From the NCBI GenBank assembly GCA_964612145.1, contig CAZTBP010000002.1:172004-236003 (forward strand): DNA of 64,000 bases, in the 5' to 3' direction. Position 1 is the stretch's first letter; the number at the start of each line of letters is the position of its first letter. A model generated the notes under the pieces. The model did no database searches and was not told where the DNA came from. It was given only the letters and a program-made list of their open reading frames with translations. The position numbers and the translations under genes were made by a program. This stretch comes from JAGNLV01 sp964612145. GTDB taxonomy: Bacteria > Zixibacteria > MSB-5A5 > GN15 > FEB-12. Shown piece after piece: positions 15,262 through 23,127 of the stretch.

Positions 15262-16416
15262 ATGCGTAGTCATGCTGACGCCGTGGTCATTGGCGGAGGA
15301 ATTATCGGACTGGCGGTTGCCTTCTATCTGGCCAGGTTCAAGTACGGCCAGGTAGTGGTGCTGGAAAAAGAACAGCTACTGGGCTCACACGCCACTTCCA
15401 AAGCAGCCGGCGGTATCCGAGCCCAATTTTCCACCAAAGTGAATATTCAGATGTCGATGCTCTCGGAAAATCTGTTCGAGCAATTCAAAGAAGACACCGG
15501 CTCCGATGCCCTGTTTGACCAGGTTGGCTATATGTTCCTCCTGCGAACTGACGAAGAAGTCGAGACCTTCACCAAACATTACGAACTGCAAAAGTCACTC
15601 GGCCTTCCAGCCGAACTGCTCCAGACTGACGAAATCGCCAGGTACGCTCCGCATATCAATCTCGATGACATCAAGCTGGCCACGTACTGCAAAAAGGACG
15701 GTCTCGGTGACCCGAGCGAATTCTTGCTGGGATATGAGAAAGCGGCGCGCAATCTTGGCGTCGAAATCGTGTTTGAGGCCGGCGTGACCGGTATTACGAC
15801 CGAATCGGGCAAGATAACCTCGGTCCGGACAACCCAGGGCGACATCGCCACGCCGATCGTCATCAATGCCGCCGGCTCCTGGTCGGCCCAGATCGCCAAA
15901 ATGGTCGGCGCGGAACTCCCGGTCGAACCAATCAAGCGGCAGATTGTCACTACCGGCGAGCTAAGCTGGGTCGAGCCATACTTCCCCATGATTGTCGATG
16001 TCAAATCCGGGCTGTACCACCACAAAGAATCCAAGGGCCTGCTCTTTGGCTGGGCCAAACCCGGTATTGAGCCGTCGTTCGATGTCTCCGTCGATCCGGA
16101 CTACACCGACGAGATGCTTGAAAAAGCCATGATTCGAATCAAGGAAGAGTATCTCGAAGAAATCTCCGTGGCTAACCAATGGGGCGGCCTGTACGCCACC
16201 ACCCCGGATCACCACGCCATCATCGGCTGGGAACCGACCGTGGAGGGCCTCTGGCACTGTACGGGTTTCTCCGGTCACGGCTTTATGCACGCCCCCGGCG
16301 CCGGCCTGGTGACAGCTGAAACCCTGACCGGCAAAGAACCCTCGGTGGACATTTCACCGCTCTCGCTGGAACGATTCGCAGCCGGCGTAACAGTTGAAGA
16401 AACCAACGTCATATAG
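15262..16416 (+). CDS. FAD-dependent amine oxidoreductase (DAO family, sarcosine oxidase beta/glycine oxidase-like)
   Basis: 384 residues. The N-terminal dinucleotide fold has GGGIIG (11-16) and the acidic end of strand 2 in VVLEKE, followed by AGGIRAQFS. The C-terminal region has GLYATTPDHHAIIGW and GFSGHGFMHAPGAG, the closing FAD-binding motif of the D-amino-acid oxidase family. Such enzymes oxidise secondary amines or amino acids such as sarcosine, glycine or proline. With no partner subunits adjacent, it is likely a stand-alone oxidase or dehydrogenase. Start ATG has GAGGA 6 nt upstream. Exact substrate unknown. Confidence 0.88.
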   Translation: MRSHADAVVIGGGIIGLAVAFYLARFKYGQVVVLEKEQLLGSHATSKAAGGIRAQFSTKVNIQMSMLSENLFEQFKEDTGSDALFDQVGYMFLLRTDEEVETFTKHYELQKSLGLPAELLQTDEIARYAPHINLDDIKLATYCKKDGLGDPSEFLLGYEKAARNLGVEIVFEAGVTGITTESGKITSVRTTQGDIATPIVINAAGSWSAQIAKMVGAELPVEPIKRQIVTTGELSWVEPYFPMIVDVKSGLYHHKESKGLLFGWAKPGIEPSFDVSVDPDYTDEMLEKAMIRIKEEYLEEISVANQWGGLYATTPDHHAIIGWEPTVEGLWHCTGFSGHGFMHAPGAGLVTAETLTGKEPSVDISPLSLERFAAGVTVEETNVI

Positions 16417-16459
16417 AGACTGTATCATAAAACCAAATCGCAGAGTTACGGGAGTTTTC

Positions 16460-17182
16460 ATGAAGAAACTACTGGTCCTAACTGGCTTCCTTGCGCTGGC
16501 TCTCAGCGCCAGCGCCGCCGCCCAGACCTGCCCTGCTGATCGGGCCGCTAAAGATGGGTTCTCACCCTTTGAAGAGTTCCACCACGTCATGGCTCCGGCC
16601 TGGCACGAAGCCTACCCGGCTGAAGATTACGACGCACTGTTTGCCGCGGCTCCGAAATTTGTTGAGTGCTTTCACGCCGTCGCCGAGATGGATCCAATAC
16701 ACAAAAGCTCGGGACGCAAAGAGCAGTTCATCGAAGCGCGCAAAGAACTCGGCGACATTGTAGAGGCCTACGCCGAGGCCGCCGCCTCCGAAGACAAAGA
16801 AAAAGTCTACGCCCTGATGCCCAGACTGCACGACGCCTTTGAACATGCCGCCTCGACCCTGCTCCCCGTACACTACCCGGAATTCGAGGGAATGGTCATC
16901 ACTCTGAACCTGATTCTTGAAACCCATCTCCCAAAAGACAACGAAGCTGGCGTTGTCGGGTCGACCGAAACCCTTGAAATGAAAATGAAGCAGCTCAACA
17001 GCGAATCGCTCCCCGAAGAACTGGTCGAGCACAAAGAGCCGATAATGGCCGAATTCGAGGCGATGGCTGCCGACGTTTCGAAAATGAAACAATGCTGCGA
17101 CAACAAGGACATGGACGGCTACCGCGAGCACGCGGCATTGCTTGACAAGCGAGTGAAGAAGTTTATCGAGACGTACATTTAA
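16460..17182 (+). CDS. Secreted helical protein of unknown function
   Basis: 240 residues from ATG 16460, with GGGAG five bases upstream; an earlier in-frame start at 16394 lies inside the previous gene and is rejected. The signal peptide (MKKLLVLTGFLALALSASAAA) precedes a helical, acidic domain rich in His and Phe (FHHVMAPAWHEAYP). A second helical part includes adjacent cysteines (KQCCDNKD). The layout recalls four-helix bundles such as cytochrome c prime, but there is no CxxCH heme motif. The gene is 43 bp behind the FAD oxidoreductase and ends at a strong bidirectional terminator, so the two may be co-transcribed. I do not recognise the family. Confidence 0.75.
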   Translation: MKKLLVLTGFLALALSASAAAQTCPADRAAKDGFSPFEEFHHVMAPAWHEAYPAEDYDALFAAAPKFVECFHAVAEMDPIHKSSGRKEQFIEARKELGDIVEAYAEAAASEDKEKVYALMPRLHDAFEHAASTLLPVHYPEFEGMVITLNLILETHLPKDNEAGVVGSTETLEMKMKQLNSESLPEELVEHKEPIMAEFEAMAADVSKMKQCCDNKDMDGYREHAALLDKRVKKFIETYI

Positions 17183-17201
17183 CGTCCGACCAATTTAGTG
17201 G

Positions 17202-17236
17202 AAAAAGGCGGCCGGCCGATTGGCCGGCCGTTTTTT
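17202..17236. terminator. Bidirectional terminator
   Basis: CGGCCGGCC (17209-17217) pairs with GGCCGGCCG (17222-17230). Six T follow on the plus strand (17231-17236) and five on the minus strand (complement of 17202-17206). It lies between convergent genes and serves both. Confidence 0.9.
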
Positions 17237-17244
17237 ATTAGAAG

Positions 17245-18024
17245 CTACTTCTCGGGAGGTTCCTCGGACTCACCATCCGAAAGATCGATCATGCGGGTAC
17301 CGTCGGAATAGTCAACCGAGCGGGCATTGGTCAGGCGCATCAGCCGTTGCGTGACATCCTTGATTTTCATCGCCGATTCCTCGATCGTCCGAAGCTTATT
17401 GCGTAGTTCATCGTCGAGATCGTCACGCTTGAGTAGAAGTAATTGTACGTTGCCCAAAATCGCCGTGAGCGGATTGTTGACCTCGTGGTTGACCGTCACA
17501 GCCGTCTCTATCACCGCGCTCTGCCGTTCCTTGGAAATCGCCTCGCTGAGTTCGATCGTTTCCTGATCCTGGCTGCCGGCGGCATACGCCAGCGCCAGCA
17601 CGGTCGACAAAGTCTCAAGAAAACTGTCCTCGCTGATGATTGTCCGCTCCCCCTCCTGCAACCCAATCACAGCCCCGAACGTCTGGTCGCCGTAGCGCAA
17701 CGGCCATGTGAACACGTGGATCGGGACATCCCCCTCGAACGTCATATAGGCCGAGGCCAGCCGGCGCGTCCGCCGAAGTTGTTCGAAAAGATCCCGCTCT
17801 AACTCGTCGAGGCGACGCTTGTCCTCGGGGGAACGAGCGTGAGAGGAGTTGAGTGTCGCGACATGATCGTCATTCCAAACCACCAACGAGGTTGCAGCCA
17901 GCCCGAGGAACTCGGCTGTGAGCTTCAGCCCCACCTGGATCACCTCATTGATATCGGCTCCCGCTGCACCCGATGCAGCCAGTTGCCGGATAATCTCGAA
18001 CCTGTCGCCTGTGTCTCTTGTCAT
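17245..18024 (-). CDS. GAF plus DHp protein lacking a histidine kinase ATPase domain
   Basis: 259 residues. A GAF-like domain covers about 1-150 (VTTSL-type core around ATSLVVWNDD and FGAVIGLQEGE). It is followed by a typical DHp two-helix region with H180 in TVNHEVNNPLTAILGNVQLL. The protein then ends in an acidic tail (LSDGESEEPPEK) where an HATPase domain would be expected. No N, G1 or G2 box is present and the stop is clean, with a strong terminator behind it. It may be a phosphotransfer dimer or a pseudo-kinase that uses another protein's ATPase domain. No partner is adjacent. GAGAGGA lies 11 nt before the ATG. Confidence 0.8.
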   Translation of the reverse strand: MTRDTGDRFEIIRQLAASGAAGADINEVIQVGLKLTAEFLGLAATSLVVWNDDHVATLNSSHARSPEDKRRLDELERDLFEQLRRTRRLASAYMTFEGDVPIHVFTWPLRYGDQTFGAVIGLQEGERTIISEDSFLETLSTVLALAYAAGSQDQETIELSEAISKERQSAVIETAVTVNHEVNNPLTAILGNVQLLLLKRDDLDDELRNKLRTIEESAMKIKDVTQRLMRLTNARSVDYSDGTRMIDLSDGESEEPPEK

Positions 18025-18108
18025 CGCAGTAGCTGTCCTCTCTCATGCCCCTTTGAGCAAACGCAGTGCCCTTCGGAATATGAGAGTCGAAACATGCAGT
18101 AAAGTCGA

Positions 18109-18136
18109 AGTATGCCGGAAAATACAGTCTTTTCAA
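18109..18136 (-). promoter_or_regulatory. Probable sigma-70 promoter of the GAF-DHp gene
   Basis: Minus strand TTGAAA (18131-18136), 16 nt, CATACT (18109-18114). The predicted start near 18102 leaves a leader of about 78 nt. The gap 18025-18314 otherwise holds only the divergent purF promoter. Confidence 0.4.
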
Positions 18137-18249
18137 GGGTTTAGCCAGAGTTTTTCAGTGTGCAGAAACTAAACAGCAATCACTCGTGTAAAACCATTTC
18201 CTGCACCGGATTTCATAAATTGTGTGCAAAGAAATCCCGCGACTGAACA

Positions 18250-18278
18250 TTGACTTTTCGGTCTGGCAGGCATACATT
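18250..18278 (+). promoter_or_regulatory. Sigma-70 promoter of purF
   Basis: TTGACT (18250-18255), exactly 17 nt, TACATT (18273-18278). Predicted start near 18285, about 30 nt before the purF ATG. No PurR-type palindrome is evident. Confidence 0.65.
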
Positions 18279-18314
18279 TGAAGTTTTTCAAGAATCGTCG
18301 AGGAGTTCTGTAAC

Positions 18315-19736
18315 ATGCTCGAACCGGCCATCCACGATAAATGCGGCGTCTTCGGAATCTTCGGACACTCCCGCGCCGCCGAATTGACCTACCTTGGCCT
18401 TTACGCCCTCCAGCACCGAGGCCAGGAATCCGCCGGGATTGTGACCTGCGACAACGGCTCGATTCACTACCACAAGAATATGGGACTGGTCGCCGATGTT
18501 TTCTCAAATCCGCAGGTACTGGCTAACCTCAAAGGCAACCGGGCCATCGGCCACACCCGTTACAGCACCACCGGAGCCTCATCGCTGATAAACATCCAGC
18601 CGTTTCTGATCACGAACCGTAACCGCTATCTCGCCATTGCCCACAACGGCAACCTGACGAACTCAAGCGAATTGCGCCAGAAACTGGACTCTGCCGGCTC
18701 CATCTTCCAGACAACCTCCGATACCGAAATCATTTTGCACCTTGCCGCCCGCTCACGCAAACGCACCCGGCTGGATCGGGTTTGCGACGCCCTCAGCCAG
18801 GTCAAAGGCGCCTATTCGCTGGTCTTCCTCACCGAGGACTCGGTTATCGCCGCACGCGACCCGTACGGCTTCCGCCCTCTGGCCCTGGGCAAGTATCGTA
18901 AATCGTGGGTAGTCGCCTCGGAGACATGCGCCTTTGACCTCATCGGCGCCAAATACGTTCGCGATGTTGAACCGGGCGAAGTTCTTGAGATTTCCAACGA
19001 CGGCCTCAAGTCACTGCACCCGTTCAAAAAGCAGAAACACGCCATGTGCATCTTCGAATACATCTACTTTTCGCGCCCGGACTCGAAGATCTTCGGCGAA
19101 AATGTCGACAAGGTCCGGCGCCGTCTCGGACGATTGTTGGCCAGGGAACATCCCGTCGAAGCCGATATCGTAATCGGTATCCCCGACTCAGCCAACACCG
19201 CCACTCTCGGCTACTCCGAGGAATCCGGAATCCGCTTCGAAATCGGGCTGATCCGAAATCACTACGTCGGCCGGACATTCATCGATCCCAAACAGACTGT
19301 GCGCGATCTCGACGTCAAAGTCAAATTCAACCCGGTCGCCGGCGTTCTCGAGGGTAGACGAGTCGTTGTCGTCGATGACTCCATCGTGCGCGGCACGACT
19401 TCAAAGAAATTGGTGAAACTAATCCGTGAGGCCGGCGCCAGGGAAATTCATTTCCGTGTCTCCGCCCCGCCCATCATCTCCCCCTGCTTCTTTGGCATCG
19501 ATATGCCAACCAAGGAAGAACTAATCGGCAATCGCATGACCGTCCAACAGATCGAACAGTACTTAGAGGTTGACTCCCTGCGGTACCTCTCTTTGGAAGG
19601 TATGCTGTCCCTGAAATCTCTTCCCGACACGACCTTCTGTTCAAGCTGCTTTTCGGGCAAGTACCCGATAAAGATCCCAAAGATGAACGGCAAAGAACGT
19701 TTCGACATCAAATCGCCCGGTCGGTTCGGGATCTAA
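18315..19736 (+). CDS. purF: Amidophosphoribosyltransferase
   Basis: 473 residues. It catalyses the first committed step of purine synthesis: PRPP plus glutamine gives 5-phosphoribosylamine. A nine-residue propeptide (MLEPAIHDK) precedes the catalytic C10 of the glutaminase domain (CGVFGIFGH). The PRPP loop is VVVDDSIVRGTT. Cysteines in HAMCIFEY, SPCFFGI and FCSSCF match the ligands of the 4Fe-4S cluster in Bacillus-type PurF, so this is the Fe-S, propeptide-bearing class. GGAG lies 9 nt before the ATG. Single-gene unit with its own promoter and terminator. Confidence 0.97.
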   Translation: MLEPAIHDKCGVFGIFGHSRAAELTYLGLYALQHRGQESAGIVTCDNGSIHYHKNMGLVADVFSNPQVLANLKGNRAIGHTRYSTTGASSLINIQPFLITNRNRYLAIAHNGNLTNSSELRQKLDSAGSIFQTTSDTEIILHLAARSRKRTRLDRVCDALSQVKGAYSLVFLTEDSVIAARDPYGFRPLALGKYRKSWVVASETCAFDLIGAKYVRDVEPGEVLEISNDGLKSLHPFKKQKHAMCIFEYIYFSRPDSKIFGENVDKVRRRLGRLLAREHPVEADIVIGIPDSANTATLGYSEESGIRFEIGLIRNHYVGRTFIDPKQTVRDLDVKVKFNPVAGVLEGRRVVVVDDSIVRGTTSKKLVKLIREAGAREIHFRVSAPPIISPCFFGIDMPTKEELIGNRMTVQQIEQYLEVDSLRYLSLEGMLSLKSLPDTTFCSSCFSGKYPIKIPKMNGKERFDIKSPGRFGI

Positions 19737-19756
19737 ACAACTTGTTTATGAGCGTC

Positions 19757-19790
19757 AAAAAAGGCGGTCGCTGCTGCGGCCGCCTTTTTT
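19757..19790. terminator. Bidirectional terminator between purF and nuoN
   Basis: GGCGGTCGC (19763-19771) pairs with GCGGCCGCC (19776-19784) around TGCT. Six T follow on the plus strand (19785-19790) and six on the minus strand (complement of 19757-19762). It ends both purF and the nuo operon. Confidence 0.9.
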
Positions 19791-19815
19791 CATTATCATT
19801 TGGATATTTCTCTTC

Positions 19816-21264
19816 CTACAGGAAGGCAAACAGCGCCTTCTGAGAGAACGCCAGGACCTGCTGCGGGAAGAACCCCAGGCCAAGCGTCCCCACCGCAGTA
19901 ACGATCAACACAATCACAATCGCAGGTGAATACGATACCGGCACCACTTCACGGGTGGCCGCCTCAAAGAACGTCGCCTTGACTATCCGCAGGTAATAAT
20001 AGACCGACACGAATGAATTCATCACTCCGATTATCGCCAGCCAGATAAAGCCGGACTTAACCGCCGCCGAGAAAATATAAAACTTCCCGAAAAAACCAAC
20101 CGTGGGTGGAAACCCCGACAAAGCAAACATAAACAAGGCCAGCACCGACGACAACCACGGTGCCGATTTCGCCAACCCCGAAAGCTCACTGAAATCTGCC
20201 TTGCTCCCGGTCCGCGTCTCCAGCAGAACAACCACCGCAAAACCGCCAAGATTAAAGAAGGCATAGGCAATCAGGTAGAATATGGCCGCGGAAATGGCCT
20301 CAGGGCCGCCTACGGCGAGCGCTACGAGGATATAACCCGCATGGGCTATCGATGAATACGCCAAAAGCCTTTTCACATTCGACTGCCGCAACGCCAGCAC
20401 GTTACCCACTGTCATCGTAAGCACGGCCAGCACCCAGAAAACCTCCTGGAGAATCTCCAGCGGCGCAAAGCCGAACAGGAAAACCCGAAGCAATGCCGCA
20501 AATCCGGCTGCTTTCGGGCCAACTGAAAACAGTGCCGTCACCGGAGTGGGCGCTCCCTGGTACACATCCGGAACCCAAGAATGGAACGGCACCGCCGCTA
20601 CTTTGAACCCGAATCCGATCAGTATCAAAGCGACGCCGGCATACATGTACGTTTCTGATCGACTGAGAATGAAGTTGAAGTCGGCTACGATTCGCCGAAG
20701 TTCGGTCGTCCCCGCCGCGCCGAATACAAACGCAATTCCCATCAGCAGAAACGCGCTGGCAAACGCCCCCATTATGAAGTACTTCAATCCGGCTTCGTTT
20801 GATTCCAGCGAGCGCTTGAAGAAACCGGCCATTACATACAGCGGTACCGACATAAGCTCCAGCCCGATAAACAGCACGACCAGATCAGTCGAGTTGGCCA
20901 TGACCATCATGCCCAGTGTCGAGAACAACAGCAGCGCATAAAACTCGGGCCGATTGTACCCCTTGACGGTCAAATACCGATGGGACATCAGCAGAGCCAG
21001 AATCGAGGAGCCACTGGCAATAATCTTGAACGCGACACCAAAATGATCGCAGGTGACCATCCCAAAAAAGCCCGAGGCCTGGTGGCCCCACTGGCCCACC
21101 GCCAGCGCGAGCGACACCGCCAGACCGATAAACCCGATCGACGGGCTGAGCTTGCCAAGATTTTTCACGTAGCCGGTCAGGAGGATGACCGAGGCTGCAA
21201 TGACCAGCGCCAGTTCCGGCCCGATCAGTTTAAAATCAATGCCAGCTGATGTAAGATCGACCAT
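19816..21264 (-). CDS. nuoN: NADH-quinone oxidoreductase subunit N
   Basis: 482 residues, 13-14 hydrophobic helices. One of three antiporter-like proton-pumping subunits of complex I. The conserved core around LVVLFIGLELMSVPLYVMAG (helix 5 glutamate), FKVAAVPFHSWVPDVYQGAP and LLAYSSIAHAGY is present. Length is typical of the family. Last gene of the operon, 48 bp after the glutaredoxin gene and before a strong terminator. Confidence 0.97.
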   Translation of the reverse strand: MVDLTSAGIDFKLIGPELALVIAASVILLTGYVKNLGKLSPSIGFIGLAVSLALAVGQWGHQASGFFGMVTCDHFGVAFKIIASGSSILALLMSHRYLTVKGYNRPEFYALLLFSTLGMMVMANSTDLVVLFIGLELMSVPLYVMAGFFKRSLESNEAGLKYFIMGAFASAFLLMGIAFVFGAAGTTELRRIVADFNFILSRSETYMYAGVALILIGFGFKVAAVPFHSWVPDVYQGAPTPVTALFSVGPKAAGFAALLRVFLFGFAPLEILQEVFWVLAVLTMTVGNVLALRQSNVKRLLAYSSIAHAGYILVALAVGGPEAISAAIFYLIAYAFFNLGGFAVVVLLETRTGSKADFSELSGLAKSAPWLSSVLALFMFALSGFPPTVGFFGKFYIFSAAVKSGFIWLAIIGVMNSFVSVYYYLRIVKATFFEAATREVVPVSYSPAIVIVLIVTAVGTLGLGFFPQQVLAFSQKALFAFL

Positions 21265-21312
21265 ATAGCTTTCCGTAAAGGCGACAACCTGCCGCCTTAG
21301 TTATTAGAATCC

Positions 21313-21525
21313 TCAGCCTCCGCCGAAGCCCTTTTTGACTTCTCCGTCCTCGACAATGACCGGTACAATCGAAACTCCCTCGGTCAGTTCAAGAACCTTT
21401 TCCTTTGCACCGGGGACCTCGAAGACATTTATCTCTTCAAAGTCGATTCCCTCTTCCGTATAGTGCTTTTTCGCCGCTGCACAATACGGGCAACCGTCTT
21501 TGACATACATTGTAACTTTACTCAT
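21313..21525 (-). CDS. Small glutaredoxin-like protein inside the nuo operon
   Basis: 70 residues, a minimal thioredoxin fold. The redox motif CPYC follows the first strand (MYVKDGCPYCAAAKKHY), VPVIV is the cis-proline strand, and the protein ends GFGGG. That ending recalls the small Uxx-star/YruB-like glutaredoxins, some of which carry selenocysteine; here both are cysteines. Its start overlaps the end of nuoM by 8 nt, so it is translationally coupled to complex I. It is not a complex I subunit in known systems. A thiol-repair or redox-sensing role for the complex is inference. Confidence 0.85.
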   Translation of the reverse strand: MSKVTMYVKDGCPYCAAAKKHYTEEGIDFEEINVFEVPGAKEKVLELTEGVSIVPVIVEDGEVKKGFGGG

Positions 21526-23119
21526 CGAAAGCTCCTTTGGCTGGTTTTAGACTGATTGTGGATTCTGTTACATCGATTGTAACATCCGCCGCCAACGTCT
21601 TGTTCACCGAGAAGTTTTCATCGAGTTCAACCGTCTGCGCCCGGCTCACCTTGCTCAGAACTACCTTTGAAGCCGGCTCAATCCGATCCAAAAACGGCTG
21701 CGGGTAAACCCCGAACCAGAAAATCAAAATCACCAGCGGAATCAGTATGATCTTTTCCCGCCAGTTTATATCAGTCAGCTTTTCGTTCTCGGGATTGGTG
21801 ATCTTGCCGAAAATGACCCGCTGGTACATCCACAACATATAGCAGGCGGCGAAAACGACGCCCGATGCTGCCAGTATCCCGTACACATAATTGCGGGCAA
21901 ACGCTCCAAGCAATATCAGGAACTCCCCGACAAATCCATTAGTCAGCGGCAGCCCAATCGAGGATAGCATCACAATCGCAAAAAATACCGAGTACACCGG
22001 CATCACCTTGGCAATACCGCCGAAATCTTGTATCAACCGCGTGTGCCGCCGATCGTAGATCATGCCTACCAGGAGGAACAACGCCCCGGTCGACACACCG
22101 TGATTCAGCATCTGAAGCACCGCCCCCTCCATACCCTGAAGATTCAGCGCAAACATGCCCAGCATGACAAACCCCATATGCGACACCGAGGAAAACGCCA
22201 CCAGCGACTTCACATCCTTCTGCACCATCGCCACCAACGCCCCATAGATAATCGCAATTATCGACAGGATCGCAATATACGGCAAGTACGCCACCGTCGC
22301 GTCCGGAAACATCGGCATACAAATCCGGAGAAAACCGTACGTCCCCATCTTCAGCAGCACCCCCGCCAGAATAACCGATCCGGCGGTCGGCGCCTGCACG
22401 TGGGCATCGGGAAGCCACGTATGGAACGGGAACAGCGGCACCTTGATCGCAAACGCCAGTGCAAACGCACCGAACAGCAGCAACTGGGTCTTGTAGTCAA
22501 TCGGCATTTCCGTGAGCTTCAGGATGCTAAACGAGTACTCACCCGAGTACGCCTGGTAGGCAAACAGGAGCCAGAGCACCGCGACCAGCATCAGCAGCGA
22601 ACCGAACATTGTAAACAAAACGAACTTGATAGCGGCATACACCCGGCGCGGCCCGCCCCACAGACCGATAATAAAATACATCGGGATCAACATTACTTCC
22701 CAGAACACATAGAACAGGAAAAGATCGAGCGAGACAAAAACACCGATCATCCCGACCTGCAACAGCAGCATCGAAATGAAATAGCCCTTGATACTGTGCG
22801 TGATATTTGTCCACGAGGCGAGAATCGCCAGCACCGTAAGAACCGTCGTAAGCACGATTAAAAGCAGTGAGATGCCGTCAATACCAAGGTGGTAATGTAT
22901 CCCCAGCGAGGTAATCCAGGGCATATCGACCTCAAACTGCATCCCGTTGGCTACCGGGTCAAACATCCCGTACAGCCAGAACGAAAGCAGCATCGTGACG
23001 ACGGCTATTATGAGCGCGACAGACTTAATCGTATCGCCGCGATCCTTCGGCACCATCATCAACAGGACTACTCCCAGCAACGGGAAAAACGTGACAAGTG
23101 TCAGAATCTGGTTTTCCAT
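21518..23119 (-). CDS. nuoM: NADH-quinone oxidoreductase subunit M
   Basis: 533 residues, about 14 helices. Antiporter-like proton-pumping subunit. Signature segments are YVFWEVMLIPMYFIIGLWGG (helix 5 glutamate), FAIKVPLFPFHTWLPDAHVQ and LVAFSSVSHMGFV. An extended C-terminal tail (about 45 residues, ending PAKGAFDE) follows the last helix. Eight bp behind nuoL. Confidence 0.97.
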   Translation of the reverse strand: MENQILTLVTFFPLLGVVLLMMVPKDRGDTIKSVALIIAVVTMLLSFWLYGMFDPVANGMQFEVDMPWITSLGIHYHLGIDGISLLLIVLTTVLTVLAILASWTNITHSIKGYFISMLLLQVGMIGVFVSLDLFLFYVFWEVMLIPMYFIIGLWGGPRRVYAAIKFVLFTMFGSLLMLVAVLWLLFAYQAYSGEYSFSILKLTEMPIDYKTQLLLFGAFALAFAIKVPLFPFHTWLPDAHVQAPTAGSVILAGVLLKMGTYGFLRICMPMFPDATVAYLPYIAILSIIAIIYGALVAMVQKDVKSLVAFSSVSHMGFVMLGMFALNLQGMEGAVLQMLNHGVSTGALFLLVGMIYDRRHTRLIQDFGGIAKVMPVYSVFFAIVMLSSIGLPLTNGFVGEFLILLGAFARNYVYGILAASGVVFAACYMLWMYQRVIFGKITNPENEKLTDINWREKIILIPLVILIFWFGVYPQPFLDRIEPASKVVLSKVSRAQTVELDENFSVNKTLAADVTIDVTESTISLKPAKGAFDE

Positions 23120-23127
23120 CCCCTACC

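Noticed and set aside
18264..18280. TGGCAGG upstream of purF as a sigma-54 promoter
   Set aside because: The -12 element is not at the required distance; a good sigma-70 promoter overlaps it.
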